NCBI RefSeq assembly: GCF_000421265.1
Contig: NZ_ATWN01000002.1
Coordinates: forward strand, 248,001 to 312,000
Reading direction: 5' to 3'
From: Thalassospira lucentensis MCCC 1A00383 = DSM 14000
Lineage (GTDB): Bacteria > Pseudomonadota > Alphaproteobacteria > Rhodospirillales > Thalassospiraceae
Length of the DNA: 64,000 nt
Within the stretch, counting starts at the first letter, position 1, and each line of letters starts with the position of its first letter. Shown here in pieces: positions 33,834 through 45,688 of the stretch. Under the pieces are notes generated by a model. It saw nothing but the letters and a program-made list of their open reading frames with translations. It had not been told where the DNA came from and searched no databases. The translations under genes were made by a program, and so were the position numbers.

Positions 33834-36284
33834 TTAACGCGCCTCGGATCCGGAGACCCGATTCGCGCGTTTCGCCAGATCGGCTGCGATATCCTGATCG
33901 TTGCTGTTCGGATGGACAACATGCCAATACTCGTTGATCGGGCGGGGGTAGCCGTATTTGTACCCTTGAACCTCATTGCAGTCGTTATCGGTCAGGAACC
34001 TTGCCTGATCATCAGTTTCAACGCCTTCTGCAATGACAGAAAGGTTAAGATCATGGCTCAGGTTTATCACCGCACGCACAATCGCAACTGCCTGATCATT
34101 GCCGATCAGTTTGGCGATAAAGGACTGATCAATTTTGATCCGGTCGACCGGGAAGTTTTGCAACGTCGCCAGCGATGAATACCCCGTCCCAAAATCGTCC
34201 ATTGCGATGCGGACACCAAGTTTCTTGATCTCGGACAGGATCTTCATTGATCTGGCCGGGTTGTGAATAAGTGCTGTCTCGGTAACTTCAAGTTCAAGAC
34301 GTTTCGGATCAAGACCGCTTTGTTCAACAATTCTGCGAACGATGTTTGGAAGTTCAAGGTCCTGCAATTGAACAGCCGAGAGGTTGACGCCAATGCCAAG
34401 CGGTTTTCGCCAACTGGCGGCTTCCTGACATGCCTTGCGCAGAACCCATTCGCCGACCTGATTGATCAAACCGGTTTCTTCGGCGACCGGTATAAAACGA
34501 CTGGGCGGTATGTTGCCCATTTGCGGATCGTTCCAGCGCAAGAGGGCTTCAAATGCCATGATTTCATGACTGTCTGCGTGGCATTGCGGCTGGTAATGGA
34601 CTTCCAGCGTATCGTTTTCCATTGCCTGACGCAGATTGGATGATAGTTGACGCTTGAAGCGGTATTCCTCGTCCATTTCCGACGAATAAAATACCGTATC
34701 ATTGCCGCCCGACTGCTTGACCCGATACATGGCAAGGTCGGCATGGAACAGGATCGACTCGGCATCCTCGCCATCGGATGGATAATGCGCAATGCCAATG
34801 CTGCCAGACAGTTTTGCCCGGTGGTTGTTGTTGATAAAGATCGGGATGGCGATGCAATCAAGAATGTCTTGCGCAACCGCGCGCGCATTTGCCGATGCAA
34901 GTGCCACGTCGGGTCGGTTTTGATGATGAAGCAATATGACGAATTCATCACCGCCAACCCGTGCGATTGTAATATTGTCTGAGTTAAGCTTGCTCAGCCG
35001 TTCGCCCAGTTCACGTAGCGCATGATCGCCTGCGATGTGACCAAAGCTGTCATTGAGTTCCTTGAAATGATCAAGATCAAGACACATCACCGTCATCGGC
35101 ACGCCGGTCTCGTCGGCTTCAATGATTGCTTCGGCAATACGATCGTTAAAGGTTGTACGGTTTAAAAGTTGTGTGAGTGAGTCGTGCTCTGCAAGGAACC
35201 GGATATGCTTCTCTGCGGCATGACGTTCGCGCAGGTCACGCAGGCCAAAAATCACCGTGTTGTCGGAAAAATCATCGGCCGGGATTTCACGGCGTATGAC
35301 TTCAACCGGAACATCGACCTGATCGCGTGTGCGAAGGGATGTTTCAACGTAGCTGATGCTTCCACTGCGAAAATCTTGCGGCACCTCGGTCAGCCAGTGC
35401 GACAGGAATTCGCTGTCATTGACCTCGTCCTGCTTGGCATTTACCAGCCGCAAAAAGCTCTCGTTGGTTTCAATCACCCGACCATCCTGGGTCAGGACAA
35501 GTGCTTCGATGGCTGAGTCACCCAAAATACGCATCCGGTTGCTGACATGAGCACGCAGTTGGCGGTCGACCATGGCGGTGATAAAGCCGATGGCAATCAG
35601 GATTGTGACAATAACGGCCACACCAACAGACAGATATTCGCTTGATATCAACTGTGCCGGCACCCGCATTGTCGGGTCAGGCGTAATGATCAAGGCCCCC
35701 ATGGCACTGAAATGCATGGTGGCAACGGCAATCGTCAGGTTGGTCTTGCCCCAAAGCATCTCGCGTGCAGTGCGCGCCGACCCGGCCAGCCAAAGTGATA
35801 TCATGCCAAACACAGCACCCAACAGAATGGCTGCAATCACGATATCCATGTGCCAGCTGATCATACCCGGAACGCTCATTGCCGACATGCCGGTGAAATG
35901 CATGGCCGAAATACCAAGCCCGACGACCAAGCCGCCGACCACCCGTGACAAAACCGGATGCGGGCCACGGAACGATGCAATCGCAAAGCCAACACTGGTC
36001 GCGGCAATGGCAATCACCAGCGAAACCGCGGTTAAAACCGGATCGTAGCCAACGGGCACAATCGGATCATAGGCGAGCATCGCAATGAAATGCGTTGCCC
36101 AGATTGCACTGCCAGTCACAACACCGGTCAGGAACAGCCAGGCGATCCTTTGGCGAAGACGTCCGATACAGGCGCGTGCATACAGATTGAAGGCAGTATG
36201 AATGCCACCAAGCCCCAGTAAAACAGCAACCAACACCAGAACGATGTCGTGTTGCGTTGTAAGGCAATCATATATTCTGTACAT
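33834..36284 (-). CDS. MHYT-PAS-GGDEF-EAL cyclic-di-GMP signalling protein
   Basis: An 816-residue inner-membrane protein. Seven helices in the first 245 residues carry three MHYT-type motifs (WATHFIAM, SAMHFTGM, ATMHFSAM), proposed to bind copper and sense oxygen, CO or NO. A PAS domain (about 255-360) is followed by GGDEF (RVGGDEFVI, about 465) and EAL (FEALLRW, then DDFGTGYSSL, IKIDQSFI and EGVET). Both catalytic signatures look intact, so it could make or degrade c-di-GMP. I see no RxxD inhibitory site before GGDEF. It is transcribed alone and would link a gas or redox cue to motility or biofilm control. Confidence 0.93.
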   Translation of the reverse strand: MYRIYDCLTTQHDIVLVLVAVLLGLGGIHTAFNLYARACIGRLRQRIAWLFLTGVVTGSAIWATHFIAMLAYDPIVPVGYDPVLTAVSLVIAIAATSVGFAIASFRGPHPVLSRVVGGLVVGLGISAMHFTGMSAMSVPGMISWHMDIVIAAILLGAVFGMISLWLAGSARTAREMLWGKTNLTIAVATMHFSAMGALIITPDPTMRVPAQLISSEYLSVGVAVIVTILIAIGFITAMVDRQLRAHVSNRMRILGDSAIEALVLTQDGRVIETNESFLRLVNAKQDEVNDSEFLSHWLTEVPQDFRSGSISYVETSLRTRDQVDVPVEVIRREIPADDFSDNTVIFGLRDLRERHAAEKHIRFLAEHDSLTQLLNRTTFNDRIAEAIIEADETGVPMTVMCLDLDHFKELNDSFGHIAGDHALRELGERLSKLNSDNITIARVGGDEFVILLHHQNRPDVALASANARAVAQDILDCIAIPIFINNNHRAKLSGSIGIAHYPSDGEDAESILFHADLAMYRVKQSGGNDTVFYSSEMDEEYRFKRQLSSNLRQAMENDTLEVHYQPQCHADSHEIMAFEALLRWNDPQMGNIPPSRFIPVAEETGLINQVGEWVLRKACQEAASWRKPLGIGVNLSAVQLQDLELPNIVRRIVEQSGLDPKRLELEVTETALIHNPARSMKILSEIKKLGVRIAMDDFGTGYSSLATLQNFPVDRIKIDQSFIAKLIGNDQAVAIVRAVINLSHDLNLSVIAEGVETDDQARFLTDNDCNEVQGYKYGYPRPINEYWHVVHPNSNDQDIAADLAKRANRVSGSEAR

Positions 36285-36639
36285 TTACATGCCGATCAAT
36301 TCGGAAATATCTTTTATTTCCAGGTGGTAAGCGAATTTACGCGCATGATTTTATTTCTGAACCCGGGTGCAAAGCAAACGTATTTGTTTTGTGAAGCCCG
36401 AAGGTTCTGCACAACTGCCGCTTCTGATTTAATATGGGGTTGTTTTTGCACTTTATCGTGCGGCAGTTCTATTTTACCCAAAGACGCTCGCAACCAAGCT
36501 CATTTTATTGCACTACGTAAGAAACGGCAAACCGGATGTAACTTTATAAAACATTCGTGTGCATTCCCGCCGCACCTTGCGGCGCGTCTTGCGACGACGG
36601 GCGTTTGTTGCCTCAATCGATAGGTCCTGACCCTACCGC
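36285..36639. other. Intergenic region (355 bp)
   Basis: Between the ATG of the c-di-GMP gene and the stop of the M23 gene, both on the minus strand. Nothing in it reads as a gene. A hairpin CGCCGCA-CCT-TGCGGCG at about 36568-36584, with further imperfect symmetry to 36603, may end M23 transcription, but lacks a T tract. The rest should include the promoter of the c-di-GMP gene. Confidence 0.45.
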
Positions 36640-37668
36640 CTAACGAAGTGTAATGTCGGTTACGCCAATCGTTTTCGGTGCCTGTCCCGGGCGGGTAAAG
36701 GTGACTTCGCCGTGATAGGATCCCGCAGGCCATAAGTTGCCTGGGCGATCCATATTGATAAAGAACCATTTTGCGCGTGGTCCCTGATCATTGGGCAGAT
36801 CGATTGTAAAATCGCGATGCCCACCTTTGCCATTCGGACTTTGCAGGCTAAGGCGGATGACGTCGCCATTATTGGCACCAATCAGATATGCCCAAAAATA
36901 CAAAGCCGGGGCTGAACGCGGTAATTCAAGCTCCTTACCGTATCCCCGTTTCAAATCCGATGCATTGGGCCGCGCCATTGAGAAACCATGACCATACAGC
37001 GTGACATCATTGTAAGTCATTTGTTGGCGCGCTGTTGACGACCAAAGAACTGCGTTTTCGGCTGTGCAGTCACTGGTCGAACTTGCGCCCATAACGGTGC
37101 CGCTGAACGGATCAACGAGTTGTTTGTCTTTGCGCAGGTTGAAATGCAGATGCGCAAAGGTTGCCTGACCGGACATGCCGATTTGGGCGATCGCTTGCCC
37201 ACGACTGACCGTGTCACCGTTTTTCACCGCGACCGATCCACGGCGTAAATGGCAATATTGGCTTTGCCAGCCGTTGGCATGGTCAATCAGGATGCCATTG
37301 CCACATTCGATGCCCTCAAGGTTGTCTTTATCCAGACGACCGGAATCAATGTCCTCGACCCCTTCGCGAAGGGCTGTGACGGTGCCGTCTGCAATCGCAC
37401 GTACCGCGACACCCGATAGCATGGTGGCTTCATCCGGGATGGCAAAATCTGTCCCGCGGTGGCCGTTATAGGTTGTCGTACCACACGCATAATCGCGAAT
37501 TTCCGGGCCTGCATCATGATCGACATAATGCACGATCTCGCATTCGCCATTCAGGCAGTCGACGGGTAAATCAAACGGCGGACCATCTGCGTGGGCAATG
37601 CCACCAAATGACAGGGTTGCGAACACACACAGCATAAGTGTCCGAAAACGTCCTGTTGAGTTTGGCAT
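36640..37668 (-). CDS. M23-family (LytM-type) metallopeptidase, secreted
   Basis: A 342-residue exported peptidase of the lysostaphin/LytM family, expected to cut or remodel peptidoglycan. The signal peptide ends at AHA-DG (about 28). Zinc ligands are visible as H70 and D74 in GHRGTDF and the HLH motif at 173-175. A C-terminal beta-rich domain (about 210-342) follows, ending FTRPGQAPKTIGVTDITLR. ATG 37668 has the strong site AGGAGGG. The frame is open 44 codons further without protein-like character. Confidence 0.9.
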   Translation of the reverse strand: MPNSTGRFRTLMLCVFATLSFGGIAHADGPPFDLPVDCLNGECEIVHYVDHDAGPEIRDYACGTTTYNGHRGTDFAIPDEATMLSGVAVRAIADGTVTALREGVEDIDSGRLDKDNLEGIECGNGILIDHANGWQSQYCHLRRGSVAVKNGDTVSRGQAIAQIGMSGQATFAHLHFNLRKDKQLVDPFSGTVMGASSTSDCTAENAVLWSSTARQQMTYNDVTLYGHGFSMARPNASDLKRGYGKELELPRSAPALYFWAYLIGANNGDVIRLSLQSPNGKGGHRDFTIDLPNDQGPRAKWFFINMDRPGNLWPAGSYHGEVTFTRPGQAPKTIGVTDITLR

Positions 37669-37898
37669 GCAGGCCCTCCTTGGTGCTCGGTCGAGCGGAT
37701 TAAATATATGGTGCATTACGAAACGCTTATTATCTAACATAATGGTGATCGCGTCGCGACCAGCAAGATATTGTTTGTACGTGTGATTATCCGCTATCAA
37801 TTCAAGGTGACACAGTTGATCGATCCTTTTGGATGATCACACTGTAATGCTAGGGAACGCCAGTCAGGTTTCCAGCACAGTTTAAGGCAGTGGGACGC

Positions 37899-38690
37899 AT
37901 GGATCAGAACGGATTGCTTCGGCTCGGCATCTTTGCCACCATATTGGCCGTCATGGCCCTGTGGGAAGCCGTTGCGCCTTATCGTCCCCGTGAAGCTGTG
38001 CGTCGGCCAGTACGGTGGCTGACCAATTTTGGTTTGTTGCTGATCAGTGCGGCCGTAACCCGCTTTACGGTCGGGGCGGCGATGATTGCGACCGCCATCT
38101 GGGCCGGGCAAAACGGCTTGGGCGTGTTTAATCTGGTCGGGGTTCCGCCCTTTCTTGCAGGACTGATCGCGATTGTGGTTCTTGATTGTGCGGTCTATTG
38201 GCAACACCGTTTGACCCATATTGTCCCGCTGTTCTGGCGGTTTCATCGGGTGCATCATTGCGATGTTGAATTTGATGTTTCAACCGCCGTACGGTTCCAC
38301 CCCCTCGAAATCATTGCATCGGCAGGTTATAAATCGTTCTTCGTTTTATTGATCGGGGCCGATCCGTGGGCGGTGGTTGTCTATGAAAGCATGCTCAGTG
38401 GCTTTGCCCTGTTTAATCATGGCAATGTCCATTTTCCCGCACCATTTGATCGTGTCCTGCGGGCGCTAATTGTCACCCCTGATATGCACCGGGTTCATCA
38501 TTCCAGCGTGATGACCGAAACCAACAGCAACTATGGAAATATCCTGTCAGTGTGGGATCGCCTGTTTGTCAGTTACATTGATCATACAAAGACCAATGAT
38601 CATGACATGCAGATTGGTTTGGATGAATTTCGTGATACCAAAAGCCAAAGTTTGCTTGGGGTGCTGTGGCTTCCGTTCCGCCAGCCATGA
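37899..38690 (+). CDS. Fatty acid hydroxylase / sterol desaturase-family membrane protein
   Basis: A 263-residue membrane di-iron oxygenase. The histidine clusters appear in order: QHRLTH (H103, H107), HRVHH (116-120) and DMHRVHHSS (near 196-203). Several hydrophobic helices surround them. The family hydroxylates or desaturates lipid chains; in bacteria, roles on hopanoids, ornithine lipids or fatty acids are known for different members, and I cannot assign one here. ATG 37899 has a weak ribosome-binding site. It is convergent with a methyltransferase gene, with a 26-bp palindrome in between. Confidence 0.87.
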   Translation: MDQNGLLRLGIFATILAVMALWEAVAPYRPREAVRRPVRWLTNFGLLLISAAVTRFTVGAAMIATAIWAGQNGLGVFNLVGVPPFLAGLIAIVVLDCAVYWQHRLTHIVPLFWRFHRVHHCDVEFDVSTAVRFHPLEIIASAGYKSFFVLLIGADPWAVVVYESMLSGFALFNHGNVHFPAPFDRVLRALIVTPDMHRVHHSSVMTETNSNYGNILSVWDRLFVSYIDHTKTNDHDMQIGLDEFRDTKSQSLLGVLWLPFRQP

Positions 38691-38693
38691 TAT

Positions 38694-38719
38694 AGTATCC
38701 TCATACGTATGAGGATACT
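38694..38719. repeat. Perfect 26-bp palindrome between convergent genes
   Basis: Thirteen-base arms: AGTATCCTCATAC (38694-38706) and GTATGAGGATACT (38707-38719), with no spacer. It lies 3 bp after the desaturase stop and 2 bp before the methyltransferase stop. There is no T tract, so it is not a standard terminator. It could be an mRNA 3' hairpin for both transcripts or a protein-binding site. Confidence 0.8.
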
Positions 38720-38721
38720 GG

Positions 38722-39513
38722 TCAAGATGGCACAATCCCGCGCACAGCAAGGGCCGATGCCACCAAAGACCGCCGACCATCGGCTTTGCCGCCAAGGAAA
38801 GCCCGCATCGTTGCCTGTTGCACATCATGGGCAAGTTCGGGCGACAGGTTGGCGAAAAATTCCCGGATCAGGCTGTGTGCGCCCAAAAGAGACTGCCAGT
38901 AATCATCAAAATCCAGAAAGTCCATGCGTACCGCAATGGTTGTCGTATCAACATCATGAAGTCCGGCGTCTGCCCACAGATCAAATAATGCATCCTCGTT
39001 CTGATAGGGCACATCAAAAACCTTTTTGCGCAGGTCTTCTCCGGGTCCATCGACCAGAATGGCGGCCGCATCAAGAAACAAACGGATAAAGGTCAGCCCG
39101 CCCGCGCGGTCCCATACTGTGGCGGCAATCCGGCCTTTGGCGCGGGTGACGCGGACCATTTCCCCAACTGCACCGGCCGGACCATCCAGATCGTTCAACA
39201 GCAATTGCGAAAAGGCCGTGTCAAAACTGTCATCGGCAAACGGAAGGGCCGATGCATCGCCGGTTTCAAACCGGACATTGGTCGCGGTATTGCGCAGCGC
39301 CTCGGTCAGATAATCGGTCATCAGGTCGATGCCGACGATGTTTGCCTTGGGGTAACGGGTGGCTGCAGCCAACGTCAAACTGCCCGTGCCACAGCCGACA
39401 TCAATCAGGGAACCACACGATGGCGCGGCGACAAAATCAAGGAAGCTGCGCGACAAACGGCGGCTCCAGCGGCCCATGGCAATCTCATAGATATCTGCGC
39501 TGGTCGAATTCAT
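38722..39513 (-). CDS. Class I SAM-dependent methyltransferase
   Basis: A 263-residue soluble methyltransferase of the UbiE/COQ5-like fold. SAM motif I reads LIDVGCGTGSLTLAAATRY (about 36-54); the acidic residue of motif II is in IVGIDLM, motif III is in GDASALPFADDSFDTAFSQLLL and motif IV-like GPAGAVGEMVRVTRAKGRIAATVW follows. The substrate is unknown. It is encoded alone, convergent with the lipid-hydroxylase-type gene; a shared role in lipid modification is possible but not shown by the arrangement. Confidence 0.88.
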   Translation of the reverse strand: MNSTSADIYEIAMGRWSRRLSRSFLDFVAAPSCGSLIDVGCGTGSLTLAAATRYPKANIVGIDLMTDYLTEALRNTATNVRFETGDASALPFADDSFDTAFSQLLLNDLDGPAGAVGEMVRVTRAKGRIAATVWDRAGGLTFIRLFLDAAAILVDGPGEDLRKKVFDVPYQNEDALFDLWADAGLHDVDTTTIAVRMDFLDFDDYWQSLLGAHSLIREFFANLSPELAHDVQQATMRAFLGGKADGRRSLVASALAVRGIVPS

Positions 39514-39678
39514 AAGCGTGCGTTTCCTTGAAATAGGGTCAGTCTGCCACGGTGATTTTTATGAAGGCATAAAGACCTGTATCCGAATTACCAAGCCCTT
39601 GATGTGTCGTCTTTTTTATCAATTGCAATATACATCCAACAGCATGTTCGACGAAATAGGCATTGCCCAATCTTGAAC

Positions 39679-39712
39679 TTGCGCAATAAAGTTACAAAAT
39701 ATTGCGATGCAA
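39679..39712. promoter_or_regulatory. Two TTGC/GCAA sites upstream of the PhaJ-like gene
   Basis: TTGCGCAA at 39679-39686 and TTGC-GAT-GCAA at 39702-39712, centred about 25 bp apart and 65 to 95 bp before the start codon. The second matches the TGC-N3-GCA pattern reported for PhaR, the regulator of polyhydroxyalkanoate genes. No PhaR gene is in the window. Confidence 0.4.
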
Positions 39713-39777
39713 AATTAACCACAAGCGCGCAAAGCGTAAGGTCGATACCGACTGTGACAGGCAAGGAAACTGACGAT

Positions 39778-40215
39778 ATGAAAGAAATGAACGGACTGGA
39801 AGGGCTGTATCTCGAAGATCTGGAGGTGGGCCAGTCCGCGAGTTATGGCAAGACGGTAACGGAAACTGATATCGTCATGTTTGCTGGAATGTCTGGTGAT
39901 ACCAACCCGGTTCACCTTAATCAGGAATACGCCGAAACCACCATGTTCGAAGGGCGTATTGCGCACGGTATGCTGTCGGCCGGTTTCATTTCCACGGTGC
40001 TTGGCACCAGATTGCCCGGTCCGGGAACGATTTATCTTTCACAAAGCCTGCAATTCAAGGCACCGGTACGCATTGGCGATACGGTGACGGCCAAGGTCGA
40101 GGTCCGCGAAATCATTGCAGCCAAAAAACGCGCCATCCTTGAAACCAATTGCTATGTCGGGGATCGCTGCGTGATCGCAGGCGAAGCCGTGGTCATGGTG
40201 CCCAGCCGGGCTTAA
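39778..40215 (+). CDS. phaJ: MaoC-family (R)-specific enoyl-CoA hydratase, PhaJ-like
   Basis: A 145-residue hot-dog-fold hydratase. The hydratase-2 motif reads FAGMSGDTNPVHLNQEYAETTMFEGRIAHGMLSAGF (about 37-73), with the conserved catalytic Asp and His. PhaJ converts trans-2-enoyl-CoA from beta-oxidation to (R)-3-hydroxyacyl-CoA, feeding polyhydroxyalkanoate synthesis. AAGGAA lies before ATG 39778. The frame is open back to 39604 without family similarity. No pha synthase is nearby, so a role in another acyl-CoA pathway is possible. TGC-N3-GCA sites upstream hint at PhaR control. Confidence 0.8.
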   Translation: MKEMNGLEGLYLEDLEVGQSASYGKTVTETDIVMFAGMSGDTNPVHLNQEYAETTMFEGRIAHGMLSAGFISTVLGTRLPGPGTIYLSQSLQFKAPVRIGDTVTAKVEVREIIAAKKRAILETNCYVGDRCVIAGEAVVMVPSRA

Positions 40216-40391
40216 ACACACTTTCGAAATCCTCACATGGCATGGCTATAAGATGTTTCCGCCAAAGGACTGCGCGTTTTTTGGTGGAAAAGTCTTTACG
40301 CTTTGGGCCTGCGCCCTTTATAGCTGCCTGCTGGATTTGCCGATATGCTGTCGGCTGACATGGACCCAAGCAGCAAGAGAGACCAGCGCGA

Positions 40392-41348
40392 ATGCGCGTT
40401 TTTCGATCTTTTGAAAACCTGACCGATGAGGCGCGCGGCGCTGTTGTTGCGATTGGTAATTTCGATGGTTTGCATCTGGGGCATCAATCGCTTCTTGATC
40501 AGGCGCGCGAGATTGCGCGCGACCTTGGCGTGCCGCTGGCAATCCTGACATTTGAGCCCCATCCCCGCATGCTGTTCCGTGCCGATGATCCGCCCTTTCG
40601 CCTGACATCGGCAGATGATCGCGAAACCGCAGCCAGCACGATTGATATCGATCTTTTCTATGAGGCGGAATTTAACCGCGATTTTGCCGCCATGAGCGCA
40701 GAAGAATTCATCGAACGGGTTCTGGTCAAAGGGCTTGGTGCCAAACATGTCGTGGTTGGCTGGGACTTTTGTTTTGGTAAAGGACGGGCAGGTGATGTTG
40801 ATTTGCTGCGTTCCATTGGCGAAACATCCGGGTTTGGTGTGACGGCGGTTGAGGCCGTGACCCATGATAACGGGATTGTTTATTCATCAACCGCAATTCG
40901 TCAGGCCCTGCGCGATGGCCGTCCACAGGATGCCACCCATCTGTTGGGGCGTCCGTGGGAAATTGCCGGAATTGTTGCGCATGGGGATGCACGTGGCCGC
41001 ACCATCGGGTTTCCGACGGCCAATGTTGCCTTGGGCAATCATTTGCGCCCCAAATTTGGTGTTTATGCCATCGAACTTGGCCTGATTTCGCAAGATAACG
41101 GTCAAACGGTTGAAAGCTGGGTGCGCGGAGTCGCAAACATCGGTGTACGTCCAAGCTTTGGTGGCGATAATGATGCCGGGCTTGAAGCACACCTGTTTGA
41201 TTTCGATCAGGACATCTATGATCGCCCCGTTCGCGTGCGGTTACACGGCTTTATCCGGGGCGAAAAGAAGTTCGACGGGTTGGATGCGCTAAAGGCCCAA
41301 ATCGCATCCGATGTCGTTGCTGCCAAAGAGATTCTCGGCAAGATTTGA
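40392..41348 (+). CDS. ribF: Bifunctional riboflavin kinase / FAD synthetase
   Basis: A 318-residue enzyme that phosphorylates riboflavin to FMN and adenylylates FMN to FAD. The N-terminal nucleotidyltransferase half shows AIGNFDGLHLGHQSLL (the HxGH-type motif) and VVGWDFCFGKGRAGD, followed by YSSTAIRQAL. The C-terminal kinase half shows GRTIGFPTANVAL and ANIGVRPSFGG...EAHLFDFDQDIYDRPVRVRLHGFIRGEKKFDGLDALKAQI. It precedes ileS and lspA, the common proteobacterial order ribF-ileS-lspA, and all lie on the same strand. Confidence 0.96.
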   Translation: MRVFRSFENLTDEARGAVVAIGNFDGLHLGHQSLLDQAREIARDLGVPLAILTFEPHPRMLFRADDPPFRLTSADDRETAASTIDIDLFYEAEFNRDFAAMSAEEFIERVLVKGLGAKHVVVGWDFCFGKGRAGDVDLLRSIGETSGFGVTAVEAVTHDNGIVYSSTAIRQALRDGRPQDATHLLGRPWEIAGIVAHGDARGRTIGFPTANVALGNHLRPKFGVYAIELGLISQDNGQTVESWVRGVANIGVRPSFGGDNDAGLEAHLFDFDQDIYDRPVRVRLHGFIRGEKKFDGLDALKAQIASDVVAAKEILGKI

Positions 41349-41451
41349 ATTTATCGACGAACCCGCTATGATCCGCGCGCCTTTTAAGGGGTAGCCGTAA
41401 TCACCGGGGGTTCGCCCTTTTTAATTTGTTCAAGACCACAGGACCGTCACG

Positions 41452-44292
<2,841 letters not shown>

Positions 44293-44339
44293 GGCATGTG
44301 GTTTTCTGGTGCGGGCTTGTCCTTGGGCGGGCCACGACG

Positions 44340-44383
44340 GGCAAGTTTGAAGGCCGGTAAGTCTGCAGACCGGCAAGTTTGAA
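44340..44383 (+). repeat. Direct repeat flanking a hairpin between ileS and lspA
   Basis: GGCAAGTTTGAA-type 12-mers at about 44340-44351 and 44372-44383 flank GCCGGT (44353-44358) and ACCGGC (44369-44374). The second copy supplies the ribosome-binding region of lspA. It may be a simple duplication that modulates lspA translation. Confidence 0.55.
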
Positions 44384-44392
44384 AGAGTATTG

Positions 44393-44866
44393 ATGAAGCG
44401 TCGCGCCTTTGTGTTTGGTCTGATTGTCATTGCGGTGGTTTTTGCGCTGGACCAATGGACCAAGCAGCTTGCGATTGACGGGTTGTCCAACCCGTTCCGC
44501 GTGATTGAAGTCACACCGTTCATGAACTTTGTGCTGGCGTGGAACCCGGGTGTGTCGTTTGGCCTGTTTCAGGGGCAGGCACCATGGGTGATGATCGCTG
44601 CGACAGCGGCGATCACGATTGGCTTTTGCATCTGGATGTGGCGCACGCGCGATCGTATGCTACGTTTGGCACTTGCGCTGGTTGTGGGCGGGGCGATTGG
44701 CAACCTTGTGGATCGTCTGCGTCATGGTGCGGTAACCGATTTTATCGACCTGCATGTGGCCGGATATCACTGGCCGGTTTTCAATATTGCCGACAGTTCG
44801 ATTACAATTGGTGCAGCGCTACTGTTGATCGATTCCCTTTTTGGCGGTAAAAAATCAGCTAGATAA
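44393..44866 (+). CDS. lspA: Lipoprotein signal peptidase (signal peptidase II)
   Basis: A 157-residue inner-membrane aspartyl protease that removes signal peptides from prolipoproteins. It has four membrane helices. Conserved motifs include FMNFVLAWNPGVSFGL, GGAIGNLVDRLRHGAVTDFIDL and FNIADSSITIGA; the catalytic aspartates are in the last two (VTDFID and NIADS). ATG 44393 with GAAAGAG upstream. The next gene encodes a lipoprotein that would be among its substrates. Confidence 0.96.
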   Translation: MKRRAFVFGLIVIAVVFALDQWTKQLAIDGLSNPFRVIEVTPFMNFVLAWNPGVSFGLFQGQAPWVMIAATAAITIGFCIWMWRTRDRMLRLALALVVGGAIGNLVDRLRHGAVTDFIDLHVAGYHWPVFNIADSSITIGAALLLIDSLFGGKKSAR

Positions 44867-44916
44867 TTTAAGACCGGTGTAATTCCACCCGGTCACGATG
44901 TGTATAAGAGGCAGGA

Positions 44917-45498
44917 ATGGCCCGGAAACTGACGACCAATCTGTTTAAAATTGCGCTTTTGGGTGGGCTCGCCCTTGGTGTTGCCGGTTGCGAGTCAACG
45001 CGCGAAACCTTTGGCCTGAACAAACAGGCGCCTGACGAGTTTCAGGTTGTCTCGCGCGCACCGCTCAGCCTGCCGCCTGATTTTACCTTGCGTGTTCCTG
45101 AACCGGGTGCAGCACGTCCGCAGACCGGGACCACCACCGATCAGGCCCGTCGCATTTTGACTGGCGAAGATCCCAACGGCGTTAAACGTGACATTTCTGA
45201 TGGCACGCGCAGCAAGGGACAGGTCGCACTTCTGTCGCAATCGGGGGCGCAATATGCATCGCCTGATATCCGCAACACCGTGGATCGGGAAACCTCGATC
45301 TTTATTTCGGAAAGCGACAGCGTTGTTGATGACCTGATCTTCTGGCAGGACAAGCCAGAATATGGCACCACGGTTGATCCGGCGGCTGAGGCAAAACGCA
45401 TCCGCGATCAGCAGGCGCTTGGCGACTCTGCTGCTAGCGGTGGCGACACCCCGGTGATCGAACGCAAACAAAAGGGCTGGCTTGAAGATATCTTCTAA
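44917..45498 (+). CDS. bamF: BamF-type lipoprotein (DUF3035)
   Basis: A 193-residue outer-membrane lipoprotein with lipobox VAGC (Cys25). The DUF3035 pattern PDEFQVVSRAPLSLPPDFTLRVPEPGAARPQ (about 39-69) identifies the family named as an alphaproteobacterial subunit of the beta-barrel assembly machine. The rest is polar and likely extended, ending GWLEDIF. It follows lspA by 50 bp and precedes a pair of M16 proteases. This lspA-DUF3035-M16-M16 order is familiar in the alphaproteobacteria and suggests envelope-protein quality control. Confidence 0.85.
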   Translation: MARKLTTNLFKIALLGGLALGVAGCESTRETFGLNKQAPDEFQVVSRAPLSLPPDFTLRVPEPGAARPQTGTTTDQARRILTGEDPNGVKRDISDGTRSKGQVALLSQSGAQYASPDIRNTVDRETSIFISESDSVVDDLIFWQDKPEYGTTVDPAAEAKRIRDQQALGDSAASGGDTPVIERKQKGWLEDIF

Positions 45499-45548
45499 GC
45501 CGATCTTGCCATCTGGGCGCACTAAGCCACAGTTTTGAGATTTCATCA

Positions 45549-45580
45549 GGGGCGCGGAATTTCCGCGCCCTTGTTCTGTC
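45549..45580 (+). terminator. Intrinsic terminator after bamF
   Basis: GGGCGCGGAA (45550-45559) pairs with TTCCGCGCCC (45561-45570); the innermost pairs open to form the loop. TTGTTCTGT follows. Confidence 0.8.
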
Positions 45581-45688
45581 ATATTCGGTTTTTAAGAACT
45601 TCCTGTCGCGATACCCCTGAGCCCAAAAGTGCCGGGATCGCAAAGCAACCAGTTTGCACCACCATGCCTGATGGAATGGGATGACATA

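Noticed and set aside
36249-36623. 124-codon + strand frame in the region upstream of the c-di-GMP gene
   Set aside because: No ribosome-binding site, Cys-rich random-looking translation, and overlaps the start of an opposing real gene.
38694-38719. 26-bp palindrome as an insertion-sequence end or rho-independent terminator
   Set aside because: No transposase or flanking target duplication, and no T tract on either strand.
41349-41451. T-box-like leader before ileS
   Set aside because: Too short, no specifier or antiterminator pattern, and T-boxes are not expected in proteobacterial ileS.
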